A DNA stretch of 51,429 bases from Stenotrophomonas geniculata ATCC 19374 = JCM 13324 (GCF_001431625.1 NZ_LLXT01000120.1:1-51429), one strand, 5' to 3'; positions 24,504 to 35,813 are shown, counted from the stretch's first letter. Numbers and translations are program-made. Notes: a model not told the origin generated them from the sequence alone.

Positions 24504-26096
24504 ATGTTGGACGCCAACCTGCAGTCGCAGCTGAAGACCTATCTGGAGCGCGTGACCCGCCCGATCCAGATCACCGCGCACGCCGACGACGGCGCCAAGT
24601 CGCAGGAAATGCTGGAACTGCTGCAGACCCTGGAAAGCCTGTCGGACAAGATCTCGCTGCAGGTGCTGCGTGACGGCCAGGGCCGCGTGCCCTCGTTCGA
24701 CCTGGGCACGCCGGGCCAGGATATCCACCTGACCTTCGCCGGCCTGCCGATGGGCCACGAGTTCACCTCGCTGGTGCTGGCCCTGCTGCAGGTGGGCGGC
24801 CACCCGTCCAAGGCCACCGCCGAGCTGATCGAGCAGGTGCAGAACCTGGAAGGCGAGTACCGGTTCGAAACCTACTTCTCGCTGTCCTGCCAGAACTGCC
24901 CGGACGTGGTGCAGGCGCTGAACCTGGCGGCGGTGCTCAACCCGCGCATCCAGCACGTGGCCATCGACGGTGCCCTGTTCCAGGACGAAGTCGAGAAGCG
25001 CGAGATCATGTCGGTGCCGACCGTTTACCTCAACGGTGAAGTGTTCGACCAGGGCCGCATGACCCTCGAGCAGATCGTGGCCAAGCTGGACACCAATGCC
25101 AGCAAGCGCGATGCCGAGAAGATCGCCGCCAAGGACGCCTTCGACGTGCTGGTGGTGGGCGGAGGCCCGGCTGGTGCGGCAGCAGCGATCTACGCCGCAC
25201 GCAAGGGCATCCGCACCGGCATCGCCGCCGAGCGTTTCGGTGGCCAGGTGCTGGACACCATGGCGATCGAGAACTTCATTTCGGTGAAGGAGACCGAAGG
25301 CCCGAAGCTGGCCACGGCGCTGGAACAGCACGTGCGCGAGTACGAGGTGGACATCATGAACCTGCAGCGCGCCAGCGCGCTGGTGCCGGCCGGTGATGAC
25401 GGCCTGGTGCAGGTGCAGCTGGAGAACGGCGCGGTGCTGAAGTCGCGTTCGGTGATCCTGTCCACCGGCGCACGCTGGCGGCAGATGAACGTGCCGGGCG
25501 AGGACCAGTACCGCAACAAGGGCGTGGCCTACTGCCCGCACTGCGATGGCCCGCTGTTCAAGGGCAAGCGCGTGGCGGTGATCGGCGGCGGCAACTCCGG
25601 CGTGGAAGCGGCCATCGACCTGGCCGGCATCGTGTCGCATGTGACCCTGCTGGAATTCGATTCCAGCCTGCGCGCCGATGAAGTACTGCAGAAGAAGCTG
25701 CGCAGCCTGGCCAACGTCACCGTGCTGACCAGCGCACAGACCACCGAGGTGCTGGGCGACGGCAGCCGTGTCACCGGCCTGGTCTACAAGGACCGCGTCG
25801 GCGGCGACGCCCACCGCGTCGAGCTGGAAGGCATCTTCGTGCAGATCGGCCTGCTGCCCAACACCGAGTGGCTGAAGGACACCGTGGCGCTGTCGCCGCG
25901 TGGCGAGGTCGTCATCGACGACCGCGGCCAGACCAACCTGCCGGGTGTGTTCGCTGCTGGCGATTGCACGACGGTACCCTACAAGCAGATCATCATCGCC
26001 ATGGGCGCCGGTTCGACCGCCGCACTGAGCGCGTTCGACCACCTGATCCGCTCGTCGGTGAGCAGCAGCAGCGGTGCCGTTGCTGAAGCTGCCTGA
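24504..26096 (+). CDS. ahpF: Alkyl hydroperoxide reductase subunit F
   Basis: The 530-aa flavoprotein has an N-terminal double thioredoxin-like domain with Cys129-Cys132 (SCQNC) and a thioredoxin-reductase-like part with FAD motif [12 protein letters not shown] (218-229) and redox Cys344-Cys347 (YCPHCD). It passes electrons from NADH through FAD and both disulfides to AhpC. The ribosome site caggag is 9 nt upstream. oxyR follows after 85 bp, consistent with the ahpF-oxyR transcript described in Xanthomonas. Confidence 0.98.
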   Translation: MLDANLQSQLKTYLERVTRPIQITAHADDGAKSQEMLELLQTLESLSDKISLQVLRDGQGRVPSFDLGTPGQDIHLTFAGLPMGHEFTSLVLALLQVGGHPSKATAELIEQVQNLEGEYRFETYFSLSCQNCPDVVQALNLAAVLNPRIQHVAIDGALFQDEVEKREIMSVPTVYLNGEVFDQGRMTLEQIVAKLDTNASKRDAEKIAAKDAFDVLVVGGGPAGAAAAIYAARKGIRTGIAAERFGGQVLDTMAIENFISVKETEGPKLATALEQHVREYEVDIMNLQRASALVPAGDDGLVQVQLENGAVLKSRSVILSTGARWRQMNVPGEDQYRNKGVAYCPHCDGPLFKGKRVAVIGGGNSGVEAAIDLAGIVSHVTLLEFDSSLRADEVLQKKLRSLANVTVLTSAQTTEVLGDGSRVTGLVYKDRVGGDAHRVELEGIFVQIGLLPNTEWLKDTVALSPRGEVVIDDRGQTNLPGVFAAGDCTTVPYKQIIIAMGAGSTAALSAFDHLIRSSVSSSSGAVAEAA

Positions 26097-26181
26097 TCCA
26101 CCGTTCCCAGATCACCGGGAACATTGTCTGCCTGTCGGGTAACCACGCCGTCAGCCGGTCCGTTACCCCTGGGGTGTAAGG

Positions 26182-27144
26182 ATGAACCTACGTGATCTGA
26201 AGTACCTGGTAGCCCTGGCCGACCACAAGCATTTCGGCCGGGCTGCCGCCTCCTGCTTCGTCAGCCAGCCAACGCTGTCCACGCAGATCCGCAAGCTGGA
26301 AGAAGAGCTGGGCCTGCCGCTGGTGGAACGCGCACCGCGCAAGGTGATGCTGACCCCGGCCGGCCAGGAGGCTGCCGCGCGGGCGCGGGTGATCGTGTCC
26401 GAAGTGGAACAGCTGAAGGAAGCGGCGCGACGCAGCCGCGACCCGGAAGCCGGTACGGTGCGCCTGGGGATCTTCCCGACCCTGGGCCCGTACCTGCTGC
26501 CGCATGTGATCCCGCGCATCCGCGATCGCTTCCCGGAGCTGGAACTGCTGCTGGTCGAGGAAAAGAGCGATGTGCTGCTCGACCGCCTGCGCGAAGGCAA
26601 ACTCGATGCTGCGCTGCTGGCCCTGCCGGTGATCGACGACCAGCTGCACGCCGAGTTCCTGTTCGAAGAACCGTTCCTGCTGGCTGTTTCCGGGCGCCAC
26701 CCGCTGGCCCGCCGCGAACACCTGGACGTGCAGGAACTGGCCACGCAGAAGCTGCTGCTGCTGGAAGACGGGCATTGCCTGCGCGACCAGGCACTGGAAG
26801 TCTGCCGCCTGTTCGGCGCCAACGAGAAGTCCGAGTTCCGCGCCACCAGCCTGGAGACGCTGCGGCAGATGGTTGCCGCCGACGTCGGCATCACCCTGCT
26901 GCCGAGCCTGTCGGTGCAACCGCCGGTCCCGCGCTCGAACAACATCCGCCTGCTCGATTTCACCGGCGAAGGCCGTCCCAGCCGCCGCATCGCCATGATC
27001 TGGCGCCGCAGCTCGGCCATGAACGACTTCCTGATGGAGCTGGCCGACCAGTTCAAGCGCCTGCCGCAGGCGCTGTTCACCCTGGAGGCGGTCAACACCG
27101 CCGGCGACACTGCCGCCCTGCCCGGCCCCGCGCTGAACGGCTGA
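26182..27144 (+). CDS. oxyR: Peroxide-sensing regulator OxyR
   Basis: A 320-aa LysR-family regulator. The DNA-binding domain is at 1-60 (DLKYLVALADHKHFGRAA, SQPTLSTQIRKLEEELG). The redox pair is Cys199 and Cys208 (DGHC...EVC), exactly the E. coli positions, so this is OxyR rather than a generic LTTR. Peroxide oxidises the pair to a disulfide and activates transcription of defence genes, here most likely ahpC. The C-terminal tail past residue 300 is variable. A rho-independent terminator follows. Confidence 0.97.
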   Translation: MNLRDLKYLVALADHKHFGRAAASCFVSQPTLSTQIRKLEEELGLPLVERAPRKVMLTPAGQEAAARARVIVSEVEQLKEAARRSRDPEAGTVRLGIFPTLGPYLLPHVIPRIRDRFPELELLLVEEKSDVLLDRLREGKLDAALLALPVIDDQLHAEFLFEEPFLLAVSGRHPLARREHLDVQELATQKLLLLEDGHCLRDQALEVCRLFGANEKSEFRATSLETLRQMVAADVGITLLPSLSVQPPVPRSNNIRLLDFTGEGRPSRRIAMIWRRSSAMNDFLMELADQFKRLPQALFTLEAVNTAGDTAALPGPALNG

Positions 27145-27212
27145 GCCCCCGCAGTACCGGCCTGGAATCGGCAGGAGTCGATTCCGGCCGCATTTGTCCC
27201 CACAATACAGAC

Positions 27213-27239
27213 AGGCGGCGCCAGCAGGTGCCGCCTTTT
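27213..27239 (+). terminator. Rho-independent terminator after oxyR
   Basis: aggcggc / gccgcct stem with a loop of about 9 nt followed by tttt, located about 70 bp after the oxyR stop and before the rnk-like gene. Confidence 0.8.
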
Positions 27240-27267
27240 GCATGGCTTTCAACCAAGGAGCTTCACC

Positions 27268-27672
27268 ATGAGTACCGCCAGCGGCCTGCCGCCGTCGATC
27301 ACCGTTTCCACCTTCGACATGGACCGCCTGGACGCCATGCTCGAATCCCCTGCGCTGAGCCAGACGCCTGCCGCGCTCGCGCTTGCTGAAGAACTCAACC
27401 GTGCCACCGTGCTGGCACCGGACCAGATTCCCGAAGGCATCGTCATGATGCATTCGCGCGTGGAGTGCGAAGATGAAGTCTCGGGCGAGAAGCACGTCCT
27501 GACCCTGGTCTTCCCCCGCGAAGCCAACGTCGATGAAGGCAAGGTTTCCGTGCTGGCCCCGGTCGGCAGTGCCCTGCTCGGCCTTTCGATCGGCCAGAGC
27601 ATCGACTGGAACGCGCCCGGCGGCCGCAAGCTGCGCTTGCGCGTGACCGCGGTCCACAACGACCGCCCCTGA
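27268..27672 (+). CDS. rnk: Rnk/GreA-type transcription-associated factor
   Basis: A 134-aa protein of the Rnk (regulator of nucleoside diphosphate kinase) family: an N-terminal helical part of about 50 residues, then the GreA/GreB C-terminal FKBP-like fold (VEDEV-type strand, [30 protein letters not shown] segment, [12 protein letters not shown]). Rnk binds RNA polymerase in competition with Gre factors but has a shorter coiled coil. The start has aaggag 7 nt upstream. It lies 50 bp before the transaldolase gene. Confidence 0.85.
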   Translation: MSTASGLPPSITVSTFDMDRLDAMLESPALSQTPAALALAEELNRATVLAPDQIPEGIVMMHSRVECEDEVSGEKHVLTLVFPREANVDEGKVSVLAPVGSALLGLSIGQSIDWNAPGGRKLRLRVTAVHNDRP

Positions 27673-27722
27673 TTACCGCTGCGCACCGCGCGCGATTCGA
27701 TCCCCCTGCACCAGGAGCCGTA

Positions 27723-28679
27723 ATGAGTACCCCGTCCAAACTGTCCCAGCTGCGCGAACTGTCCGTGGTCGTTGCCGATACCGGTGACTACGACGCCATC
27801 AAGCGCCTGCAGCCGGTGGACTGCACCACCAACCCGACCCTGGTGAAGAAGGCGCTGGACCTGCCGGTCTACGCCGAGCTGATCGAACGCGAACTGGCCT
27901 GGGGCCGCCAGCAGAGTGGCGACCGCGAAGCCGTGGTGCATGCCGTGGCCGACCGCCTGACCATCGGCGTCGGCGCGCTGCTGAGCACGCTGGTACCGGG
28001 CCGCGTGTCCACCGAAGTGGATGCCGACCAGGCTTACGACACCGCCACCACCGTGGCCAAGGCCCGCCAGTTCATCCAGATGTACGCTGATGCAGGCGTG
28101 CCGCGCGAGAAGATCCTGATCAAGATCGCCGCGACCTGGGAAGGCGTGGAAGCCGCGCGCATCCTGCAGGCCGAGGGTATCGACTGCAACCTGACCCTGA
28201 TCTTCAACCCGACCCAGGCGCTGGCCTGCAGCGAAGCCGGCGCGTTCCTGATCTCGCCGTTCGTCGGCCGCATCCTCGATTGGTACGTGGCCAACGGCCA
28301 GACCCCGGCCAGCATCGACGAAGACCCGGGCGTGAAGTTCGTGCGTGGCGTGTATGCCGAATTCAAGCGTCGCGGTTCGTCGACGGTGGTGATGGGTGCC
28401 TCGTTCCGTTCGACCGCGCAGATCGAAGCACTGGCCGGCTGCGACCGCCTGACGATTTCGCCGGACCTGCTGGAGAAGCTGGACGCCGACCACGGCGAGC
28501 TGCCGCGCAAGCTGGTGGCCGGTGCCGCCGACGGCGTGGCGGTGACCCCGATCGATGCAGCGAAGTTCGCGGCGGATCTGGCGGCCGATCCGATGGCGAC
28601 CGAGAAGCTGGCAACCGGTATCGAGGCGTTTGCCAAGGATCTGGAAGCACTGCGCGAGCGGATCCGCGCGGCACTGTGA
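27723..28679 (+). CDS. tal: Transaldolase
   Basis: The 318-aa TalB-type enzyme moves a dihydroxyacetone unit between sugar phosphates in the non-oxidative pentose phosphate pathway. The DCTTNPTL motif lies near residue 33, GRVSTEVDA near 98, and the Schiff-base lysine is in [11 protein letters not shown] (about residue 132), as in E. coli. A ribosome site (aggag) precedes the ATG. It may be read from the same transcript as rnk. Confidence 0.96.
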   Translation: MSTPSKLSQLRELSVVVADTGDYDAIKRLQPVDCTTNPTLVKKALDLPVYAELIERELAWGRQQSGDREAVVHAVADRLTIGVGALLSTLVPGRVSTEVDADQAYDTATTVAKARQFIQMYADAGVPREKILIKIAATWEGVEAARILQAEGIDCNLTLIFNPTQALACSEAGAFLISPFVGRILDWYVANGQTPASIDEDPGVKFVRGVYAEFKRRGSSTVVMGASFRSTAQIEALAGCDRLTISPDLLEKLDADHGELPRKLVAGAADGVAVTPIDAAKFAADLAADPMATEKLATGIEAFAKDLEALRERIRAAL

Positions 28680-28743
28680 TTCCGGCCAACGGCTGAGCCC
28701 CTCGTGGCGGGGGGCTTGGTCGCGAAGAGCGGGTCATGTGGTT

Positions 28744-28862
28744 GGCAGGGTGGGTAGGCCGTGCAGGGGACGCTGCAAGTACGTCCCTGTAAGCTCGGTC
28801 GCCGCATCCATGCGGCTCACGCCCCTGCACGGCCTACCCACCCTGCCTTCGACAGTTTCCTG
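28744..28862 (-). repeat. Long hairpin element, copy B
   Basis: Read on the minus strand: head ggaaactgtcgaa (28848-28860), a perfect 26-bp stem (28822-28847 with 28744-28769) and a 52-nt loop (28770-28821). Fifty of those loop bases match copy A at 111-227 with a single change (T to G). The stem differs from copy A at several internal positions, and each change is matched on the other arm. Confidence 0.8.
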
Positions 28863-28924
28863 CGGCCGCCCGCCACGGAAGAAGGAAAGAAGAGCAACAG
28901 CGGGTCGCGCGCTTCGCTTGCTCG

Positions 28925-28948
28925 GAGCCGAGCATGGCTCGGCTCTAC
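28925..28948. repeat. Single SMAG hairpin (gagccgagc family)
   Basis: gagccgagc atg gctcggctc followed by tac; one monomer of the subfamily found at 23371-23461. Confidence 0.8.
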
Positions 28949-28966
28949 AAGGGCAATGCAGAACCA

Positions 28967-29006
28967 AACAAAAAGGACGCGGCGAACGCCGCGTCCTTTT
29001 TGTTTT
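28967..29006. terminator. Bidirectional rho-independent terminator
   Basis: A 14-bp stem (aaaaaggacgcggc / gccgcgtccttttt) with a gaac loop, flanked by A-rich sequence on the left and tgtttt on the right. It can stop transcription from tal on the plus strand and from the msrA side on the minus strand. Confidence 0.88.
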
Positions 29007-29048
29007 CCATCAGTTCGTCAGTAACCCAATGCTCTTTCCCACCGTCAC

Positions 29049-29243
29049 CGGGAAACTGTCGAAGGGGGGACGGGGGCGGCTGGCAGGACCGTTGGCGCCA
29101 TGGGCCCGAGGCATGCCTCTGGCGGGTTGGGCAGGACGCCCAACCCCGGTCTTGCCGTGTGCGCAGGACAGCGCACACGAGCAAGGCGCCATCGAGCCCC
29201 CATGGATGGGTTTACGGCGTGTCCTGCCAACCCACACCGCCCC
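29049..29243 (+). repeat. Multi-hairpin element sharing the head of copies A and B
   Basis: The same 15-nt head (cgggaaactgtcgaa, 29049-29063) precedes an imperfect outer stem (29072-29089 with 29221-29241; the core tggcaggac / gtcctgcca is perfect). Inside are a 9-bp hairpin (29124-29146) with loop AGGAC and an 8-bp hairpin (29157-29178) with loop AGGACA, the latter extended by CTTGC / GCAAG. A gaggcatgcctc palindrome lies at 29108-29119. It could be a structured RNA or a larger relative of the hairpin family. No T-run terminator follows it on the plus strand. Confidence 0.6.
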
Positions 29244-29325
29244 ACCCAACAAGCAGCAACCCAGAGCCGCTTTGGCTTTGGCTTTCAGCCGTTGACGTTG
29301 CCCGCCGCAGGCGGACCACCGCGCG

Positions 29326-30012
29326 TCAGCGCGGCGCCTCCACATCCAACCCGATCGGGCAGCTCACGCCGGTGCCACCAATCCCGCAGTAACCGTTCGG
29401 GTTCTTCGCCAGGTACTGCTGGTGGTAATCCTCGGCGTAGTAATACTCAGGCGCCGGATACACGATCTCGGTGGTGATCGGGCCGTAGCCAGCCGCGTCC
29501 AGCTGCGCCTGGTAGGCCTCGCGGCTGGCCAGCGCTGCCTTGTACTGCGACTCGTCGGTGGCGTGGATCGCCGAGCGGTACTGGGTGCCGGTGTCGTTGC
29601 CCTGGCGCATGCCCTGGGTCGGGTCGTGGCTCTCCCAGAACAGCTGAAGCAGCCGCTCCAGGCTCACCACCGCCGGGTCGAACACCACCTGCACCACTTC
29701 GGTGTGGCCGGTCAGGCCCGAGCAGACCTCTTCATAGGTCGGGTTCGGGGTAATGCCGCCGGCATAGCCGACCGAGGTGCTGTACACGCCCGGTTCGGCC
29801 CAGAACTTGCGCTCGGCGCCCCAGAAGCAGCCCAGCGCGAAACGGATCTGCTGCAGGCCGGCGAAACGGTCCTTCAGCGGATGGCTGTTCACGAAGTGCT
29901 GGTTGCTGTGCAGCGGCAGCGGTTGGTCACGCCCCGGCAGTGCTTCTTCCGGGCGCGGCAGGCGCTGCTTGAAGGCGCCGATGCCGAGGATGCCCTGGCC
30001 AATTCCCAACAT
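29326..30012 (-). CDS. msrA: Peptide methionine-S-sulfoxide reductase A
   Basis: The 228-aa MsrA has the catalytic Cys62 in GCFWGAE and recycling cysteines at 209 and 218 near the C terminus. The N-terminal extension of about 50 residues resembles the long E. coli form. It repairs S-epimers of methionine sulfoxide in proteins using thioredoxin. A taggag ribosome site precedes the ATG. It lies 9 bp after the DUF2007 gene, so the two form an operon. Confidence 0.96.
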   Translation of the reverse strand: MLGIGQGILGIGAFKQRLPRPEEALPGRDQPLPLHSNQHFVNSHPLKDRFAGLQQIRFALGCFWGAERKFWAEPGVYSTSVGYAGGITPNPTYEEVCSGLTGHTEVVQVVFDPAVVSLERLLQLFWESHDPTQGMRQGNDTGTQYRSAIHATDESQYKAALASREAYQAQLDAAGYGPITTEIVYPAPEYYYAEDYHQQYLAKNPNGYCGIGGTGVSCPIGLDVEAPR

Positions 30013-30021
30013 GATGCGCTC

Positions 30022-30285
30022 CTACGCCGGAAGTCCGGCTATGTCGTCTGCATCTGAGATGGGGGCGTCCGGTGCGTGGCCCAAGTCCAGCGCCGCCACG
30101 ATGTCCTCGGCCTGCGGCCGCGCCGCGTCGGGGATGCCCACCCGCAGCACGCCGAACAGCGGCAGCTCGCCCATGCCACCCAGCAGCGACTCGCCGAACA
30201 CGAAGGCCGGGATGCCGGCATCTTCCAGCGCGTGCTTGACCAGGTGGGCGTCGAACAGGTTGTCGGCCTTGTACACGATGTGCAT
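30022..30285 (-). CDS. DUF2007 domain protein
   Basis: An 87-aa protein with the DUF2007 pattern: MHIVYKADNLFDAHLVKHALEDAGIP-type start, a central FGESLLGGMGELP segment, then RVGIPDAARPQAEDIVAALD. The fold resembles the signal-transducing PII/ACT-like two-layer sandwich; function is unknown. It is upstream of msrA with a 9-bp gap, so probably co-transcribed with it. Confidence 0.85.
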   Translation of the reverse strand: MHIVYKADNLFDAHLVKHALEDAGIPAFVFGESLLGGMGELPLFGVLRVGIPDAARPQAEDIVAALDLGHAPDAPISDADDIAGLPA

Positions 30286-30439
30286 GCGGCGGCTCCATGG
30301 GACATGGGGTCCAGCATACGCCCGGGGGCTGAATGGTGGTGGTGACGGCGCGTGACCATTCCGCCGGCCAGCCCTACCGGGCAGCCCTGCCCCGTACGCG
30401 CTAGACTGTTGGTCTTTCTGCCTTTCTTTTCGCCGACTC

Positions 30440-32188
<1,749 letters not shown>

Positions 32189-32231
32189 GGACCTGCGCGG
32201 GCGCCGGGAAGGCGCCCGCACGAACCCTACG

Positions 32232-32885
32232 ATGATCACCGCCCTTTCCGCCCTGCTCTGGTTCATCTCGCAGCATCCGCTGCTGACGTTCTTTTCGGCG
32301 ATGGTGCTGGCCGGGCTGGTCTCGTGGTGGCGGCGCTTTCCGGGCTACGCCATCGTGGTGTTCCCGCTGGCGATGCTCAACATCTTCCTCGGCCACTTTC
32401 TCAACGCCGCCTTCCTCAACGTGGTGGGCGAGCGCGGTGAAGCGGTGATCGTGAAGTCCGAGCGGACCAGCTCGACGATGAACGAGCAGTACATCTGGCG
32501 CTACGAAGCGGTACTGCGCACTGCCGAAGGCCGCGATGTGGAAGTGGTGTTCCACACCAACACCGCCTCGCTGTGGCCGCTGGAGAACGCGATCCGCATC
32601 CCGGCGCCCGACCAGCCATTCGTGGTGAAGTACACGCCGGGTTTCCCGCGCAACTTCGTCATCCTCACCAACGAATCCCCGCACGGCATCGCCCAGGCCC
32701 GTGCCACTGCGCGCGAGCGCGTGGAGGTGGCGGCACGCAAGCTGCACTTCAGCCCAGGCAATGCCGGTTTCCGCGCGGACTATCGCCGCGAGCTGGAAAC
32801 CTGGCTGCGCGACCACGGCAACGATCCGCAGCAGCAGCCCGACGCGCTGCGATATCGCGCCGAACTCGACGCGCTCGACCGCTAG
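32232..32885 (+). CDS. Membrane-anchored uncharacterised protein
   Basis: A 217-aa protein I cannot place in a named family. Two N-terminal hydrophobic segments (about 4-30 and 37-62) are followed by a soluble beta-rich domain (residues 65-150) and a charged helical C terminus (RATARERVEVAARKL, RADYRRELETWLRDHG). Probably an inner-membrane protein with an outward-facing domain. It lies 43 bp after glnS. Confidence 0.75.
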   Translation: MITALSALLWFISQHPLLTFFSAMVLAGLVSWWRRFPGYAIVVFPLAMLNIFLGHFLNAAFLNVVGERGEAVIVKSERTSSTMNEQYIWRYEAVLRTAEGRDVEVVFHTNTASLWPLENAIRIPAPDQPFVVKYTPGFPRNFVILTNESPHGIAQARATARERVEVAARKLHFSPGNAGFRADYRRELETWLRDHGNDPQQQPDALRYRAELDALDR

Positions 32886-32935
32886 ATCCCCAGGCCCTGC
32901 CTGGATGTTTCACCCCATCCACCCACAGGCCTGAC

Positions 32936-33658
32936 ATGACCACGACCTCCGCCGCCCTCCTCCCGCTGCTGCAGCAGGTCCTGCAGGACGCCGGCATCGC
33001 CAGTCGCGTCGACGGCGGCGCGCTGCTGCTGGACAGCGGCCTGCGCCTGACACCGCATGCGATGGCGGCACACGCGCGCGACAACGGCGGGTGGCAGACC
33101 TCCACGGTCATCGAGATCGAGCACCCCGTGCTGTTCGCCGATGGCCTGTTCGAGTACCAGCACGCCAACGGTGCCGATGAGCAGGCGTCGCTGCTGTCCG
33201 GCTTCCAGACCTGGGTGCGGGTGGATCTGGCGACCCTGCAGACCGCGATCGGCGCCGAAGATGCACAGGGCCTGCCGATGCTGGGCCTGACCTATCCGGC
33301 CAGCGACGACGGCGAGGAACACGAACGCACCGTGGTGCTGGGGCCGTTGGCGCACTACCGCGCGCAGGAGGTGGATGCCTCCACCTGCAGCGAGGACGAC
33401 CACGGTTCCTGCCCCTGCTGTCTGTTCACCAAGAGCATGGACGCCTTCGACGACCTGCTGAAGGCGCGCCAGTTCCTTGCCATCCGCCTGTTCGCCTCGC
33501 GCGATGCCGATGGCCTGTGCGAGGCCGATTGCCGGGTCAACGGCCACGACTTCGCCGGCGCCCTTCCCCTGCTGCGCGCCTACGCGGCCAGCTGGCCGCC
33601 GGCCGGGCTGGAATTCCGCAAGCAGTACGTGGTGATCCGTACCGGTTCACCGGGCTGA
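32936..33658 (+). CDS. DUF6348-like protein
   Basis: A 240-aa cytosolic protein resembling the DUF6348 group. It starts with a helical segment, then a beta-rich middle (STVIEIEHPVLFADGLFEYQH, TWVRVDL) and a Cys-rich stretch GSCPCCLFTKS that could bind a metal. Function is unknown. The start follows gcctgac with no strong ribosome site; it lies 50 bp after the preceding gene. Confidence 0.7.
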   Translation: MTTTSAALLPLLQQVLQDAGIASRVDGGALLLDSGLRLTPHAMAAHARDNGGWQTSTVIEIEHPVLFADGLFEYQHANGADEQASLLSGFQTWVRVDLATLQTAIGAEDAQGLPMLGLTYPASDDGEEHERTVVLGPLAHYRAQEVDASTCSEDDHGSCPCCLFTKSMDAFDDLLKARQFLAIRLFASRDADGLCEADCRVNGHDFAGALPLLRAYAASWPPAGLEFRKQYVVIRTGSPG

Positions 33659-33756
33659 TCCGCCGCCACACCCGATACAGGCCGGTGCAGCTACACTGCG
33701 CGCCGGTTTCCCAAGCAACCGCACTTTCCTCCATCCCACTACGAGGCACCCCCGCG

Positions 33757-34317
33757 ATGCTGTACGCGCAAGTCCACCTGACCCTTCCCGCCTGGATCCA
33801 CGACCAGATCGACCTGGATCGTCGATATCCGGGCGATGAAGCCAAGGTCGCGCTGGCGATCGAGCTGTCGCGGCTGAACGTCGAACACGCCAGTGGCGGC
33901 CCGTTCGGTGCCGTGGTGTTCGGCCCGGATGACAAGGTCATCGCCGCCGGCGTGAACCGGGTGATGCCGCATGCGACCTCGCTGGCGCACGCCGAGAACA
34001 TGGCCTACATGCTGGCCCAGCAGCGCCTGCAGACCCCGCGCCTGAACGCGGTGCTGTCGCCGGTCACCCTGGCCACCAGCTCGCAGCCGTGCTGCCAGTG
34101 CTACGGCGCCACCGTGTGGGCCGGCATCGACCGCCTGCTGATCGGCGCCAACTCGGCCGACGTCGAGGAACTGACTCCGTTCGACGAAGGCCCGCTGCCG
34201 GCGGACTGGGTGGGTGAACTCAACAAGCGCGGCATCGAAGTCGTGCAGGGCTTGAACCGCGACGCTGCGCGCAGCGTGCTGCGTGCCTATGGGGAAAGCG
34301 ATGGCGCCCGTTACTGA
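33757..34317 (+). CDS. Nucleoside/cytidine deaminase-family protein
   Basis: A 186-aa zinc-dependent deaminase. The zinc site is the HAE motif in LAHAENM plus PCCQC in the next helix (PCxxC), with SGGPFGAVV upstream as in guanine deaminase and tRNA adenosine deaminase relatives. The substrate cannot be fixed; guanine or a cytosine nucleoside are possibilities. Its 3' end overlaps the rlmM gene by 17 bp. Confidence 0.88.
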   Translation: MLYAQVHLTLPAWIHDQIDLDRRYPGDEAKVALAIELSRLNVEHASGGPFGAVVFGPDDKVIAAGVNRVMPHATSLAHAENMAYMLAQQRLQTPRLNAVLSPVTLATSSQPCCQCYGATVWAGIDRLLIGANSADVEELTPFDEGPLPADWVGELNKRGIEVVQGLNRDAARSVLRAYGESDGARY

Positions 34318-35368
34318 AACCGGCATCGGCCTGCTGTGCCTGTGCCGCCAGGGCTTCGAGCCCGAGCTGGCCGGCGAGCTGCAGTTCCGCGCCGGTGAAG
34401 CCGGTTTCGCCGGCTACGCGCGCACCCAGCGCAATAACGGCTACGTGCTGTTCATGTGCGACGAGGCGGCTGCGCTGGCACCGCGCCTGCGCTGGCGCGA
34501 GCTGATCTTCGCGCGGCAGAAGCTGGTGGTACTGGCCGAGCTGCCGCAGCTGGACCCGGCTGACCGGATCACCCCGATGCTGGAGGTGCTGGCCGATGCG
34601 CCGCGCTTCGGTGACCTGTGGGTGGAGCACCCCGATTCGGACGCCGGCAAGCCGCTGTCCGGGTTGGCCCGTGCCTTCGGCAATGCACTGCGCCCGGCGC
34701 TGCGCAAGGCCGGCAAGCTGACCGACAAGCCCAATACGCGCCTGCCGCGCCTGCACGTGGTGTTCGTCGACGGTACCCACGCCTTCGTCTGCGTGGCCGA
34801 CCCGGCCGACAGCGCGCCGTGGGCGCTGGGCATCCCGCGCCTGAAGCTGCTGCCCGAAGCGCCTTCGCGTTCGGCGCTGAAGCTGGACGAAGCGCTGCTG
34901 ACCCTGCTGACGCCGGAAGAGCGCGAAGCGCTGGCCAAGCCCGGCATGCGTGCGGCCGACCTGGGCGCCGCACCGGGCGGCTGGACCTGGGTGCTGACCC
35001 GCCAGCACATGCACGTACTGAGCATCGACAACGGTCCGCTGCGCCAGCACGTGCTGGACACCGGCCTGGTCGAGCACCTGCGCGCCGATGGCTTCCACTG
35101 GCATCCGGAGCAGCCGCTGGACTGGATGGTCTGCGACATGGTCGAGCAGCCGCGGCGCGTGGCCGAACGCATGGCCACCTGGTTCCGCGAAGGCTGGTGC
35201 CGGCACGCGATCTTCAACCTGAAGCTGCCGATGAAGAAGCGCTGGGACGAGACCCGGCTGTGCCTGGACTTGTTCCAGGACCAGGCCGGCAGGCCACTGG
35301 TGGTACGCGCCAAGCAGCTGTATCACGATCGGGAAGAAATCACGGTGCTGGCCTCGCCGCTGCGCTGA
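34301..35368 (+). CDS. rlmM: 23S rRNA 2'-O-ribose methyltransferase RlmM
   Basis: The 355-aa product has an N-terminal THUMP-like domain and a C-terminal Rossmann methyltransferase with SAM loop DLGAAPGGWTW (220-230), and KLPMKKRWDE near the end. RlmM methylates the ribose of C2498 in 23S rRNA before subunit assembly. I chose the ATG at 34301, preceded by gggga; an ATG at 34289 would add four residues. It overlaps the deaminase gene in a different frame. Confidence 0.95.
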   Translation: MAPVTETGIGLLCLCRQGFEPELAGELQFRAGEAGFAGYARTQRNNGYVLFMCDEAAALAPRLRWRELIFARQKLVVLAELPQLDPADRITPMLEVLADAPRFGDLWVEHPDSDAGKPLSGLARAFGNALRPALRKAGKLTDKPNTRLPRLHVVFVDGTHAFVCVADPADSAPWALGIPRLKLLPEAPSRSALKLDEALLTLLTPEEREALAKPGMRAADLGAAPGGWTWVLTRQHMHVLSIDNGPLRQHVLDTGLVEHLRADGFHWHPEQPLDWMVCDMVEQPRRVAERMATWFREGWCRHAIFNLKLPMKKRWDETRLCLDLFQDQAGRPLVVRAKQLYHDREEITVLASPLR

Positions 35369-35380
35369 ACCCATTGCATC

Positions 35381-35403
35381 CGCCGGGCATGGCCCGGCGC
35401 TAC
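35381..35403. repeat. Single SMAG hairpin
   Basis: cgccgggcatggcccggcgctac: one unit of the GGGCCATGCCC family, sitting 14 bp before the EF-hand gene start, so it would be in that gene's leader. Confidence 0.8.
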
Positions 35404-35417
35404 CGGGGAACGGAACC

Positions 35418-35813
35418 ATGCGCTACCACTCGCTCACCCTGCTGATCACTTTGCTGGCAGCCGCACCGGCCACGGCCCAGCACCTGCCGCACACCCCTGC
35501 GCAGAGCCAGCCGCTGGGCCCCACCGGCGGCGCGATCCGCCAGCAACCGCTGGATGCTGGCCGGGTCAGCGGCAGCGTCGAGATTGCACGACCAGCTGGC
35601 GAGGCACAGGTGACCGTGCGTTCGCTGGAACCGAGCAGCGTGGTCGGCCAGTACCGCATCCACTTCGCCGCGCTGGATGTGAACGGCGATGGTTTCATCA
35701 GCCGCGAGGAAGCACAGGCCAACCCGGCGCTGGCCGATGAGTTCAATGCATTGGACGTGAAGCGTCGCGGCAAGCTGGATCGTGCAGACCTGGCCGGTTG
35801 GCTGGTCGACTGA
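35418..35813 (+). CDS. Exported EF-hand protein
   Basis: A 131-aa protein with a signal peptide (residues 1-20, ending PATA). It has one canonical EF-hand loop, Asp87 to Glu98 (DVNGDGFISREE), with ligands at positions 1, 3, 5, 9 and 12, and a second degenerate loop (about 113-124) in which calcium ligands are replaced by Lys/Arg. A periplasmic calcium-binding role is likely; the partner is unknown. A SMAG hairpin lies just before its start and a very long terminator hairpin just after its stop. Confidence 0.85.
   Translation: MRYHSLTLLITLLAAAPATAQHLPHTPAQSQPLGPTGGAIRQQPLDAGRVSGSVEIARPAGEAQVTVRSLEPSSVVGQYRIHFAALDVNGDGFISREEAQANPALADEFNALDVKRRGKLDRADLAGWLVD

Larger units (their letters stand above)
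28680..29325. other. Gene-free, repeat-rich stretch between tal and msrA
   Basis: 646 bp with no supportable gene. In order: long hairpin element copy B (28744-28862), a single SMAG hairpin (28925-28948), a strong bidirectional terminator (28967-29006), and a multi-hairpin element (29049-29243). The last roughly 80 bp before the msrA stop are GC-rich with small hairpins (gcgcgtcagcgcg near 29325) but show no clear element. Confidence 0.75.

Noticed and set aside
24321..26042. A 573-codon minus-strand frame across ahpF
   Set aside because: Shadow of ahpF, which has all redox and FAD motifs in the plus frame.
28680..29325. Possible small genes in the gene-free stretch
   Set aside because: Open frames here exist in all frames, contain the palindromes and show no signal, family or ribosome-site support.
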